A stretch of 64,000 nucleotides of DNA from Agroathelia rolfsii (GCA_018343915.1 JABRWF010000007.1:1178001-1242000), one strand, 5' to 3'. Positions 24,773 through 36,251 are shown, counted from the first letter of the stretch. Notes: generated by a model from the letters alone, not told the origin. Numbers and translations: made by a program.

Positions 24773-24800
24773 GTTTATATACTGTGTCATGTAAGAGACC
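24773..24800 (-). repeat. Degenerate copy 1 of the short dispersed repeat
   Basis: The minus strand reads TTACATGACACAGTATATAA, matching the core TACATGATGCGGTATATAA of the other copies with several transitions. It lies beside a long A-rich run on the + strand (24735-24772). No target-site duplication is evident. It is the oldest-looking copy. Confidence 0.5.
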
Positions 24801-24955
24801 TTCCAATGCCAAACTGTCAACGCCTCAACCTAATGGGTTCGATTGTATGGAATAAAATAGCTTCCTTGCATACTATTATTGATTGCCAGCTTAAGCACTG
24901 TAATCAACCGCTTGCGATGCATTCTAGATTTAGATTGATACAATAACCAGCTCAT

Positions 24956-25054
24956 CTTTTTTTTTTTTTTTTTTTTTTGAGAAAAAAAAAATACATTTGT
25001 ATACCGCATCATGTACTAAAGAAAAACTGCGGTGTAAGTAGCCGAGAAGTAGGT
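24956..25054 (-). mobile_element. Short retroposon-like element, copy 2, with A20 tail and 12-bp direct repeats
   Basis: The 99-bp insert is flanked by identical 12-mers TAACCAGCTCAT at 24944-24955 and 25055-25066, which look like a target-site duplication. Read on the minus strand it carries ACACCGCAG, TTTAGTACATGATGCGGTA, a T10 stretch, CTC, and then an A20 tail next to the duplication. The segment 24991-25038 matches 46428-46475 at about 42 of 48 positions, with a perfect 19-base core. A 3' poly-A tail plus variable-length duplications points to reverse transcription in trans by a LINE-type machinery. No coding capacity is present. Confidence 0.72.
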
Positions 25055-25360
25055 TAACCAGCTCATTACATGCATTACTCCATCCTTGCATATGCTTACA
25101 CAGATTACGTTGGCCCGTGATAGAGATAGTTGGAGTCCTCTCTTTCTTTCTTTTTTGCACATCTGCTCACTGTGAGCTCAAGTTTGATTGCCCTACCGAA
25201 TTTAATGGAACGAATACAAGTGAAAGAGTAAACAGGAAGGCTCAGTCACTTGTACTTGTACTTCGCCTTTACTACCAACTTTACGCGAACAAATCTTCAC
25301 GAAATAAGCATAGGCACCTGTAATTGAAGATTACTAGGCATAATACAACAAAACAATAAT

Positions 25361-26533
25361 CTAGCTGCAGGTGCAAGTATTTATGTCGGGTGTCTGGCCG
25401 AAAGGACATGTTCCAGCTGTTATACAAATATGATGAGTATACATAATATCACATAAGAGGGCATGAAGCTTACAAGCACCAAAGGCGACAATGTCAATGT
25501 TGGGTGCACCAAACAAACCTGGGTTGACGCCATCCAGTTGCCCATTGACGATACCATTCAGCTCAGAATTTTGGGGGGCTTTCTGGCAGAAGGGCGTGGA
25601 TGGAACAACCCCATTGATGTTGAGTGCATTGCGTGGGTGTTGGCGATACGCAACGGCATTATCAATCAGTGCCTGTGTGTTTGTAACACCAGGTGATTTA
25701 GCAAATGTAATCATCTGCGAAAAATGCATCAATATCACTGTTATTACAAAGACAGAGCCTGAATTCTGTTTACAGCATCCGCATTGTCTTGCTGGGCACA
25801 AGGATCGGCGTTGGCGAGCAAAGAATTGATGCCATTAATGCCAGCCAATGTGACACAGGGATTGCCAGTGGTGATGTCACCGCCGCTTTGCAAACAAAGG
25901 TTTTGCCAACTTTGAGCTACAGCGCCCAGATCAGTTTGTGCGATGCGCTTGAAGACAGCGGGCACCTCATTCCGTTTGCTGGCAGCCTTGGCAGCGCAGG
26001 CAGGAGGCGCATTAACTCGTCTGCGATGTGGCATTTCAGATACATGTGCCGATATATGGAGACAATTCCCTTACTCTTGCAGAGAACGAGCGCCAGTGTT
26101 GCTAATACGAGCTTCTGCATCTTGTGCGGTATCACATGTGATGCTAAAATTTCATATAAGCTTTTTTTCCCGGAAATTTGCTCCAAGCTAGAGCATTACC
26201 TTGTACCCGGAGAGTTCACGAGAGGTAGAACCTGGCAAGTGAGGCCGGCAGCGCACGGGAATGTAACAAACTTCCCCTGTTATTGGCGGCGTCAAGTAGG
26301 ACACGTGTTCATGAGAAAATAACACTCACATCTAGACACTGTGCAAACATCCCTTGGATGCATGCATTATCTCCCGAGTTACATGGCGAACCGGGGGTCA
26401 AGGAAGCAAACTGGGTCGCTAGGTTTTTGGCATCAATACCATTTTGTTCCGTGAAAACTGCACGTCTCAAGGGGGACCCAAAGGAGAGTAAAGCAAAAGC
26501 AAGCATAGCACCAAGAGAGATTATGGTATGCAT
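25361..26533 (-). CDS. Secreted cysteine-rich protein with CBM19-like chitin-binding domain
   Basis: ATG at 26533 opens a signal peptide (MHTIISLGAMLAFALLSFG). The next part, NLATQFASLTPGSPCNSGDN, ACIQGMFAQCLDGKFVTFPC, and AAGLTCQVLPLVNSPGT, fits the CBM19 family seen in yeast chitinase and in many basidiomycete secreted proteins. It is followed by CDTAQDAEARI. The C-terminal half has paired Cys residues (NLCLQSGGD, NPCVTLAG, DPCAQQDN) and closes with GTCPFGQTPDINTCTCS. Six exons join in frame to about 296 residues, stop at 25361. No enzymatic domain is visible. A role in chitin binding at the cell wall or outside the cell is inferred from the domain alone. Confidence 0.75.
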
Positions 26534-27214
26534 ATTGTAAAATGAGCGAATGGAGGCGTGAGAAAGGTTACAAATGGTAAATAACGCTGATGTGTTAGAA
26601 ATAAGGAAGAATTGAAGGAGCAACCAGGCTCAGAGGAACGAAGGTGAGGAAGAATGAAATCCTGAGGCATATCCGTAGAAGGTTGACGCAACTTTATAGA
26701 AAAAAGGTTGATGTGTTACTTGATGAGGACAGATTAGATCAACCTCTTGCGGATGCTTCAAAGTTGGATCGCGGATAAGACCTTGTGAGGTTTGCTGGGG
26801 CTGTGTGTATAGTAAAAAACCAAGATGAAATTGATGAAATTGCCCCTCTGAGTCGCTAGTGATACTAGAGCCAGGTAGTATGAGTAATGATGCCGACACT
26901 AGACTAAACGACCAGCAACGAGATATGGTAGAGGTCGTGATAAATCAGAGGACACATTTCAGGTATCAGAGAGAAGATATATATTTCATCAGATATAGAT
27001 GTATGCCTAGCTCAGCAACGCAAACTTCACCTGTGTATCCTTGGATCTTGATGCAGCGACAGTACAAGTATGCATATGAAATGATTATGAGCCTGAGCTG
27101 CTGCCAGTGAAACCGGCCAAGGCATCATTTGAGCCACTACGCCACCGAAACAATTGATGCCATCACGACTGTGATTTCAGCTTCGTTTTTCTTCCGGAGC
27201 ATGCAAAAGTTGAG
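26534..27214. promoter_or_regulatory. Divergent intergenic region between the CBM19-like gene (-) and UTP21 (+)
   Basis: Both promoters lie in these 681 bases. The sequence around 26820-26845 has GATGAAATTGATGAAATTG, a short tandem repeat. No gene is visible. Confidence 0.5.
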
Positions 27215-30200
27215 ATGGCCAATACAGACACCATAACGCTCGCCAACCCAAATACCGCTCAAGCACCCCCTCGCAAGCGCAAGAGGCTTGCAGAAAAAGA
27301 TGCTGATACAAGAAAACCTCAGCGCCCCACACTGTTTGCGCCATTTCGCGCTCTTGGGCTCATAACCAATCATGTGCCCTTCGTGCTACAAACTCGCTCA
27401 CACAAAGGTGCTACCGACGGACCACGCACACATATATTGACATGCTTGGGAAGTTCGTGGGCTCTCTGGGAAGGTGGAAAGATGACTCTGCTGTTTGTTG
27501 GTGCGATTGAGGTACATCTCCTACCTTGATCTTGATGGTTTACCACCGCAATTTTTTTAGGTCCGGAAACTTCTCATGCCATCAATGCTCTCATGATGAA
27601 TGGTGATTCAGTGTGGGCTGTAGCTGGTCCATACATCATACAATATATTCGAGGAAAAGAAGTGAGTCTTGTTTCTGTAGATTGTTGCTCCATGTTCATG
27701 TTCTGATATTTCGTAAGGTCGCACGCCTGACAAATCCTCTTGAAACATCATTATCATACGCTGTGTGCTTTGGATCCCAAATTTTAGCTCTGACGGAAGA
27801 TGGAGGAAGAATGCTTATTTGGGATATCTCGCAAAACAGTATGTCGGTATTTGGATCATCATATAGTATATCTCAGACGTGCGGCCTAGTCTTACAGGGT
27901 GTTTTGGAGTTTGATAAGGGGTTCACCGCGACCATTATTCTTCATCCTGCAACCTATTTAAACAAAGTCGTCGTCGGTAGTACTGAAGGCCAATTACAGT
28001 TATGGAACATCCGTACCCGGTAAGTCGAGACCAGACAGATGACTTCACGATATTTCTCATCAATCCTCTCATAGCACTTGTATTCATAAATTTGAGCTCT
28101 CTCGCCTGTCCATATCTAAAAGATCTGTGGCGTCTACCTCTATAACTGCTATGGCACAGTCTCCTGCCATCGATGTCATTGGTGTGGGCCTCAGCTCTGG
28201 AGATGTCTTGATTTATGACATTCGCGCCGACGAAGTAGTGATCAAAATACATATGGATGGTGGCGATGTTCACGCATTAAGCTTCCGCAGTGGTATGGTC
28301 TAAATAAGAATAGACAGATCTATACTCAACTTTACTCATATAGATGGGGAACCTATTCTTGCGACCGCGTCCTCCTTCGGCCACCTTGCAATTTGGGATC
28401 TCAACTCGGGTGGTCGCCTACTTCACCTTGTACGCGGTGCGCACGATAGTGCTATAACGGCTATAGAATGGATTCCAGGTCAGCCGGTTCTTGTCACATC
28501 AGGAGAGGATAACAGTGTCAAGGTTAGTGAGCCCAGTTATGTACATTTAACTGACACTTAGCCCTATGATAGCAATGGCTCTTTGACTCACCAACGGCAG
28601 CCCCGCGTCTACTCAAGTTCCGTTCTGGTCACCATACCCCACCACATCTGATTCGGTACTATGGTGACGACGGCAAACAACTCTTGACGGCCTCGAGAGA
28701 CCGCAATTTGAGGTGTACATCTGTTGTCCGTGATTCACGTTCGTTTGAACTGTCACAAGGTAAAACAAGATTGCTCTCTTGCCTGTCATACAATTTACCA
28801 ATATCGTCGCTCGTTCAGGTTCATTAGCAAAAAAGGCCACGGCATTGTCGCTCCCTATTAGTGCCCTCAAGTTTCCACCCGTCATGGCATTATCATATTC
28901 TTCCACAAGATCAAAAGATTGGGACGATATCCTAACAGCCCATATGGACGAGGCTATTGTACGTACTTGGACCATGCAATCGAAACGCCTTGGGAAGCAT
29001 AGTTTGAAGTTGCAAGAAGACACAAAAGTAAAAAAACCGGTGGGATCTGTTAAGGTAATATACCTGCTTTGAATGATTATTGCCTCATTGCTTCATAATC
29101 TAATGCTATTCCAGGCTGTCTGTGTCTCTGCATGCGGGAATTTCGGACTAGCAGGCTCATCAACAGGGGTCATTCATATGTGGAATATGCAATCCGGAAT
29201 CAAGCGAAAATCTTTTGATGTTGGTCCAGTTCCCAAGGAAATTCAAGAGCGGTCCAACTATTCTTCCGTTTCTGGTAGGAAGGGAAAGGAGAGATGTGTG
29301 ACCGGGCTGGCTACAGATGCGTTGAACAGATTAGTCATTGCGAGCACATTAGATGGCACGATCAACGTATGTCTGCATTCTTTTGGAAACGCGAGCTTTT
29401 GGTTCTGATCTTATTTTCGTTCTAGTTCTTCGACTTCAGCACTGGTGTCTTGTTACATACTCTTGTTCTCCCTTCCTCGCTAGTATCCATATTACTTCAT
29501 AGAGGTAATGGGCTGCTGGCAGTGGTGTGTGATGATATGGTTGTGCGAGTTGTCGACATCGAGACAAAAAGAATCGTGCGTGAACTTGGCGGCTTCAAGG
29601 GACGCATACTCGATATTGTGAGTGTATAGCTCAAGCCACTGCAGCCGCAAAATCTGATTTGTACAGACTTTCTCTCCCGATTCGAGATGGCTCGTTACAA
29701 CATCTCTAGATTCAGTCATCCGGACCTTCGATATTCCTACGGGGAAACTAATAGATGCATTCCGCACATCTAGTGTGGCTACCAGTATTGCCTTTTCTCC
29801 CACAAGTGATTTCCTGGCAACTTCTCATGTCGATAGCGTTGGGATTTACTTATGGTAATCTACCTTGCATATGCTGACGGCTGCTTTCTTTATTGAGTGC
29901 ATGTTTCATAGGGCTAACCGAGCACAATATTCGGAAGTTTCTTTCCAAGGCATCAGAGAAGAGGATGTGTTGGATGCGGCAATGCCTTCTATGCAAGGCC
30001 TTGACGAGGAAGACGAAACCCTGCAGGATCTTACAGCTCTTTCTCTCGAAGATAAACCTGTTGATGTGTTCTCGACACCGCCCAAGCTCAATGGCGAACT
30101 CGTGACACTCACTTTACTTCCAAGATCTCGTTGGCAGACCCTTCTCAATCTGGATGTTATTCAAGTAAACCTGTGTCTATCTCATAAGATGTTCATTCCG

Positions 30201-30826
30201 TTTCTAAACGTCATGGTTCATTCCAGCAACGCAACAAGTCAAAAGAGCCTCCAAAAGCTCCTGAACAAGCTCCCTTCTTCCTCCCCACTCTTCCTGGAGT
30301 TGAGGCACGATTTTCTGTAGAAAAGAAAGAGGAGAAGCCCGAAGATAAGAAACCGACGCGGAGACTTGAAAATATCGCTGGTGGACTGAACAGCAACTTC
30401 TATATGAAGATGATAGCAGAGCCCGTGAATTCTGATTGTATGTTCTGTTGTGCGCTCGCTCATCACAAGTCAAAGATTGAATTCTCTCCCACTCCAGATG
30501 ATAGCTTTTTCACGTACACAAAAGAGCTGTCGCCAGCGGCTCTGGACCTTGAGCTTCGCTCACTTGTAACACCCAAAGGCATGAAGACATTAATCAACGC
30601 TCTTTCTCGCCGCTTGCAATCCCATTGCGATTTTGAGGCTGTACAGGCAATCCTAAAAGTCTTCTTGAAAATACATGCGGATGTGTTTTTGGCGGATAAC
30701 GATGACGATGGATTGATCGCCGAGCTGAAAAAATTGATGGAGGTACAAAAGCAGGAGTCAGAGCGCATTTTGGAGCTTGTTACTTCCTCCTTGGGTACTC
30801 TCGGATTTGTCAGAGATACGATGTGA
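27215..30826 (+). CDS. UTP21: U3 snoRNP / SSU processome WD40 protein Utp21 (WDR36)
   Basis: A UTP-B component needed for 18S rRNA maturation in the nucleolus. ATG at 27215. After a basic N-tail (PPRKRKRLAEKD) comes the family signature LFAPFRALGLITNHVPFVLQ. WD repeats follow over many exons: DGGRMLIWDIS, STEGQLQLWNIRTR, SGDVLIYDIRADE, SFGHLAIWDLNSGG, GSSTGVIHMWNMQSG, STLDGTINFFDFSTG and SWLVTTSLDSVIRTFDIPTG. The C-terminal Utp21 domain begins near 30100 (GELVTLTLLPRSRWQTLLNL) and includes SNFYMKMIAEPVNSD, LSPAALDLELRSL and a helical end. About 15 exons. All regions of the family are represented. Confidence 0.95.
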
Positions 30827-31132
30827 TTGTTGTCGTATAAATATTGAATATGCTACCATTTACCGACGTTTCATCATTTCAGTTTTGAGTGACTGGATGA
30901 AGCGCGCCACTTCACGTGCGCCCAAACAGTCATCACAGCTCTACAGTACATGATGCGGTATATAAATGTATTTTGAAAAATAAGTATATATAAAAAGTCA
31001 CTTCACGTGATCGCTAAATTTCGATATGCACGACCATGATTGGCTACAGTCAATGTTCAGACCTCTTCCTATATACTCTTCCATTTACCTCACACATATT
31101 CTTGCTTGAGCGTACAGAGGATAGTCCCGGAA
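30827..31132. other. Intergenic region with a short retroposon-like insert
   Basis: The region lies between UTP21 and the Tim17-like gene. Most of it is taken by the 80-bp element at 30919-30998 and its flanking direct repeats, so the insert sits within about 140 bases of the downstream start codon. Confidence 0.6.
30919..30998 (+). mobile_element. Short retroposon-like element, copy 4, with 11-bp direct repeats
   Basis: The 80-bp insert lies between identical 11-mers CACTTCACGTG at 30908-30918 and 30999-31009. It begins CCCAAACAGTCATCACAGCTC (given here for the first 21 bases only as CCAAACAGTCATCACAGCTC), continues TACAGTACATGATGCGGTAT and ends in an A/T-rich tail. The 5' part matches the minus strand of copy 3 (CCAAACAGTCACCACAGCTC). 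About 19 bases found in copy 3 between that block and the core are missing here. It lies upstream of the Tim17-like gene and contains TATATAAA, so it could influence transcription there. Confidence 0.72.
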
Positions 31133-32069
31133 ATGAAGGGGTCAACGTACAGCGACTACATGGATCCGTCCGTCCCTTTAATCGTCGCGAAAGGCACTGT
31201 CATAACATGCAAGTCCGTCTTGTCAATTGTTATGCTACCACCTTCATATTCAAATTCCATCTCTTTCATAGCATTCGCAAGTAGTGCCATAGGTGCTAGT
31301 TATGGTCTCATCAAACATCTTCCTGTCGGATTACTTGCTACCTCGGCCGCCATGAATGGTGGTATTGCTTCTGCTACATTTCTCTGTGAGTGCATTGACC
31401 TCCAGTTTTGAACTAAATGGTCCCTTATAATGACTTGGCTAGCTTTTAGGGAATATTGTATCAGTCCTCTCCTGATATACACACTATCGAGTGCAAATTA
31501 TATACGCCGTCGACACCAGCTTGGGATACCATCCGATACAGCGCCGATCCCGGGCGCGTTGTCGTACTCAGAAATGCGGACTAACCGTTTGCTGGACTCT
31601 AGTATCAGCGGTGCTTTGACAGGTGCTCTGCTAAATTCGTGGAAACGTGCGTTTGATCGTCCTATGGAAAAGATGGTGTGCTTAACCTACGAGATTTTCA
31701 GGAGGTCGGCCGGGAGTTATACCAGGATTCGTTGCAGGTGGCTTAATTGGCACAATTCTTCAGTTGGCAGGAAATGAAGCAGAGGTTGCCAGAGTAAAAT
31801 ACGTGGCCAACAAGTTGAAGCAGCCTGAGCCTTCCACACCAATACTAACCACTCCGGTTGTAATTCCCACTAGCAAGCCGGATGCGGACACTGTCAGTCA
31901 AAAGTCTTGGACCGATAGAGTATTGGATCGTCTGGGATTTGAACGAATGTCCGATGAACAGTACCTCAAAAAATTAAAGAGTACAAGAGAGGTTCACCTA
32001 GCTAGGATACGAGAACTGGAACAAGAACTAGAAGAGCAACAGAACGAACCAACCGAGAAGCGGTCATGA
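31133..32069 (+). CDS. Tim17/Tim22/Tim23-like mitochondrial membrane protein
   Basis: Three exons (31133-31385, 31443-31646, 31702-32069) encode exactly 274 residues from ATG 31133 (MKGSTYSDYMDPS). The central part has four hydrophobic segments rich in small residues: SISFIAFASSAIGASYGLI, LLATSAAMNGGIASATFLSF, SSISGALTGALLNSW and RPGVIPGFVAGGLIGTI. The repeated Gly/Ala spacing (GALTGALLN, GGLIGTILQ) is that of the Tim17/22/23 superfamily. FREYCISPLLIY resembles a motif of uncharacterised fungal members. The C-terminus is a charged coiled coil (STREVHLARIRELEQELEEQ). The likely location is the mitochondrial inner membrane, but whether it acts in import or in complex assembly cannot be told. 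Confidence 0.72.
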
Positions 32070-32376
32070 TTTACGCTGCGATAACGCAGACTCTCAGATA
32101 TTAGTACCGAATATTCCTTATCTCCATAGATTGATTTACTATCCTAAATATCACCCATAATGATAATAATCCTGTTTATGGGACACTAAATTCACATGTC
32201 AGAATGCCGAGGCAATGAATAGCCGCTCGCTTGAGCTGGTAGCGGATGAGGCTTGATAGCTTGATATGTGTAGCAGTGCTACGAGCTCGGCCCAGAACTC
32301 TGATAAGCTGCCATCTTCGCCTCTTAATCCTGGGCGCGGCTCTGAATCACACCCCATCCAACGTGTTTGCACAATC
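32070..32376. other. Intergenic region upstream of the GS-like gene
   Basis: The 307 bases should hold the GS-like promoter. No repeat or gene is seen. Confidence 0.45.
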
Positions 32377-34657
32377 ATGAGCTCAGTACCAACGCCTGGT
32401 GCTCCCAAGACCATCCAAGAGCTCGAAGCTCTTCTAGAACATGACACCAAAGTCAAAGTAGCAGGTATGATTATTGTCAGCTCACGTATGATTTTGCTCA
32501 TACTTTGTCGAATATCTTTAGGCATTGACGGTACTTATAACTTCCAAATGCCTATAATTTATATTGCCTGAATATTGGAATAGTTGATGGCGTTCTGCGC
32601 GGCAAATTCATGGTATGCTAGATCAACTTCTGTGGCCAGCATGATAAAAACTCCTCATCTGACGATATCAATCACAGTCCAAGGCCAAGTTCTTGAGTGC
32701 AGCGACCTCAGATGGATTCGGATTTTGTAGCGTTATTTTGTAAGTATATCTAAATACTCATTTCTGCTCTACTTAACTCATCATCTGCAGCGGATGGGAT
32801 ATGCATGACTTGACATACTCGCGCGAGTTATTGATCTCGAACAAGGACAATGGATACTGTGATGTCATAGCTACCATAGACTTGTCGACATACAGACGTA
32901 TTTCGTGGGAAAATAACGTTCCATTCTTCCTTGTATCGTTCTTAGATCCAGAGACCAAGGCCCCCTTGCTTGCTGATCCCAGAAGTATTTTAGCCAATGT
33001 CATAAAGCGTGCAGAGAGCCAAGGCTTCTCCGCATATGCTGGTGCTGAGTATGAGGTGAGAGCGCAATCATTGGAATAAGCAAATACTGAAGCCGATCAT
33101 CTGCTTAGTACTTTAACTTCAAAGGTATATCCATCGGTTCAAGTTTCTTTCATGCGTCATAACTTTTGGCTTGCACAGAGACTTCTGATTCTGTAGCAGA
33201 TAAGAAGTCTACTAATCTGCAACCACTTACTCCTGGCAGTAAGTAAATTTCATTTATCCTAATCAATTAAGCATCTTGATCGTGTTCCAGTGCACGGCTA
33301 CTCTCTTTTGCGAACGCAATTGAATAGAGAATACTTCGAAGCACTCTTCGATGAAAGTTTGAAGTTCGGGATCGAGATAGAGGGTCACCGTAAGCGTCGA
33401 TAATCGGCTTTATATGCGCATTTATGGAGCTCCCATCCACGAACAGATACGGAGACGGGCCCAGGGGTCTTTGAATCTGCATTGGCATATACCTCGGCGT
33501 TGCGTATGGCTGACAATGCTATCCTATTCAAATATCTTGCCAAGAGCATTGGCATGAAACATGGTATAATTCCGAGCTTTATGGCAAAACCTTGGGGTAA
33601 TGTAAGTGTGCACGAAGATCCTTCTTGCTTCATGGACTTACTAGTGGGATTTATCATCTTTTAGCTTCCTGGATGCAGCGGGTGATTCTGGCCTCTCTAA
33701 TCATATCTGTATCCACCATATTCACGCATGAATACTTTTAGACACATCCATGTTTCGCTAAGAGACAGCAACGGCGCAAATGCGTTTGCTCTTTCAGAAG
33801 AGCAGATAAAATCTGGTGGGCGCCCCGATGCAGCGTATGAAGACACTCGCTACATTAGCCAAGTGGGAGAGTGGTTCCTAGCCGGTGTTCTTGATGGGAT
33901 TGCAGATGGTAAGTAATATATATTTTCCTGCAGTAATTCACTCTTCGACAGCCGATACTCACCTCGTCCTCTAGTTATGCCCGCGGTGCGTCTCTCCATT
34001 CATGGCATACCTCTCTCTTGTTTAACTTGGTCCAAACGTTAGCTTGTCCCCACTATCAATGGCTACAAGCGCCTTGTGGGAGGAGAGGCCTTCTGGGCAC
34101 CCAACGCCGTTACATACGGATACGATTCGCGTGCTGCCTCTATCCGTATCATCTCTCCGCCTTCGGTGCCGCCCTCAGCAACTCGGCTTGAAGTTCGCGT
34201 GCCTGGCGCAGACATGAATGCCTATTTTGCTCTTAGCGCTATTTTCTCCTTAGGCCTGAGGGGCATCGACAAGAAAATACAGCTCCCAGGTCCCCCTGTA
34301 TCTCAACTGTCCCTGGAGGATAAGAAGAGCGGCAAGGTGAAACAATTCAAAATTCCATAGTAGACAAAGCATTAATCATTTTCTGCTTGATGATATAATA
34401 GGTCAAGATGCTACCAATGTCCCTGGAGAGCGCTACCCAGCGCATGATGCGCCCTGAAAGCATAGCACGTGAGCCGGGTGTACTTGGTGACGATTTCGTA
34501 AACCACTTCGGTGGTACGAGAGAACATGAGGTCAAGTTATGGAATGAAGCTGTCACCAGCTGGGAAGGTACGTTCCCATTTGATCAATTGTTTGATGATT
34601 GAATGAAACTGATGTCTGCGTCGCTGGGTAGTTGAAAGATATCTGGAGCTGGCGTAA
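32377..34657 (+). CDS. Glutamine synthetase-like ATP-grasp-type ligase (GS I/FluG-like catalytic domain)
   Basis: The product is a GS-superfamily enzyme that would join an amine to a glutamyl carboxylate; the amine partner is unknown. ATG at 32377. After the short N-domain (VKVAGIDVDGVLRGKFM, assembled over three exons, including a 9-base exon at 32522-32530) come SDGFGFCSVIFGWDMHD, GAEYEYFNFK (first Glu motif), IEGHHTETGPGVFES (where typical members have ...APGQFE), GIIPSFMAKPW, HIHVSLRD, NGYKRLVGGEAFW, and SRAASIRIISPP and RLEVRVPGADMN in the C-terminal lobe. Stop at 34655-34657 after VERYLELA. About 14 exons and roughly 470 residues. The family is clear; it is not the main fungal glutamine synthetase, which is shorter and of type II. 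Confidence 0.88.
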
Positions 34658-34912
34658 GATATAAGTAGAACTGCTACCTTAACTTTGGATACCTGGGATT
34701 TAAAAAACATGAAATGTAGATTGCATTATGATCATCCTAATATTTCAACTTCGTATTTCTATTTGAACTTAACAACCCTGCGCCGAGTACTTTAAACCCC
34801 GAAACGAGACTTGTCTTTTGTGAGGCGTTGCATGGTTGCGCAGTCACCACGGTCAAGTGTAGCCTAGTGCACTGCCGCTTATAGACAAAACTTGCTATTA
34901 TTACACTAATAG

Positions 34913-35958
34913 ATGTCACCGGTGCTTGATCTCGATTTGCCCCGTGTCGACTGGTATAAAGCTTCGGGAGACATGATGAAGATGCTTAATCCACACTCTC
35001 CTCCTCCTTGTCATGTCGTCGTACACACTCACTCTGACGCCCATCAGGATCTCAGGTATCTGCTACGTAATGCCTGCTCATGCAGTCGTCTGAGCAATAT
35101 GCAATAGAAATTCCTTCGGAGGAGACTGCTTTGGCCGCTGGACGTGCCATCCTCGACTCCACCAATTCATGGAAGAAAGGCAAGGCCTTTCACAAAGGCG
35201 TAGTCCAGACGTACAGCCGCAGCAAGGGTCCGGGCGACTCGGCTCATTGGCACTGCAGAGTCAGTACGCACACAACGAGCGAGGCCACGTTTGATGAGAT
35301 GTGGTCCCGGTTGGGAGTGGACAAGGCAGAGAACGAGATGCAGTGAGTGATTTATTATTCTTTTCTTTAGTTCATGACGTTGGTAACAAAGCATATCTAC
35401 AGGTTTATTCCCGACATTGATGCAATCAAAGAAGTCAAGAGAATCAGCCCTACACAAAGTATATGGTCTATGCATTATAATCTTCAGTCGCCTGTCTCGG
35501 CAAGATACTTCACTGTCTTACAAGTTGTAAACCTGGATAATGCTAGCCCCCGTACAGGGTGAGATACTCAAATACTCTAACCATGGATATCTCAATTCTC
35601 ATTAATTATATTTGGAATTACAGGCTCATTGTGTCCATACCGATAGACACAACTCATCCGGATGACCAGGAATACGCAAAGCTCGAGCATAAGGGTGTAA
35701 AAGGGCGTTATGTCAGTGTCGAGCGTATCATGGAAATGCCCGATGGAAAAATTGAGTGGAGAATGGCAACTTCGAGTCGGCCCGAGGGAAGTATACCTCA
35801 GACACTTGCTGAAATGGCCATGCCAAGTCAAATATCTCAGGTATTCGCTTTCGAGTGTGCATCTGCGGAGAATCGTCATTGATTGTTATTTGTGTTACAA
35901 GGATGTTCCACATTTCATGCATTGGCTTCAGGGTTTGCGGGAGAAAGAAGGCAAATAG
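34913..35958 (+). CDS. DUF3074 (START-like fold) fungal protein
   Basis: A protein of unknown function with features of the fungal DUF3074 family, which is related to START lipid-binding domains. ATG at 34913 (MSPVLDLDLPRVDWYKASGD). The first intron most likely spans 35021-35085, because only this choice keeps the frame into SSEQYAIEIPSEETALAAGR. Later exons give WKKGKAFHKGVVQTYSRSK, AHWHCRVSTHTTSEATFDEM, YFTVLQVVNL, GLIVSIPIDT and KGVKGRYVSVERIMEMPDGK, and the end is VPHFMHWLQGLREKEGK. About 290 residues in five exons. Lipid binding is a guess from the fold. Confidence 0.75.
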
Positions 35959-36251
35959 ACCACCAGAGTGGTGTTGGGCAGTGACTATTAACTTGCTGAT
36001 GTCTCAGCATAGGATTGCTGATCGAAACTGTCACACCACATGGGATGTTCGTAGGTACTGGAGCAGATTTGGAGTGATCGCAGCTATAATATGTGTTATT
36101 CTTGTGCATGTAATTCATTATCGACGCTAGTAATGGCTTGATGGATTAGAAGAATGGGAATAAAGTCAAAAAATTTGCCAGTTTGTGTATGCAATCTAGT
36201 TCAACCTATGAGAAATGCTGATGGGAATTTAGATGTGACCTATGGGGCAAA

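Larger units (their letters stand above)
24048..25360. other. 1.3-kb intergenic region carrying two repeat copies
   Basis: No credible gene is present; short open frames around 24470-24690 lack homology and splice logic. The right part holds simple A/T-rich sequence and two copies of the short dispersed repeat described separately (24773-24800 and 24956-25054). Confidence 0.7.

Noticed and set aside
31202..31270. Possible extra intron in the Tim17-like gene (GTCCGT...CATAG)
   Set aside because: Removing it creates an immediate stop codon, while leaving it in keeps a hydrophobic frame.
35056..35085. Intron starting at 35056 in the DUF3074 gene
   Set aside because: At 30 bases it is too short and breaks the frame; a donor at 35021 fits.
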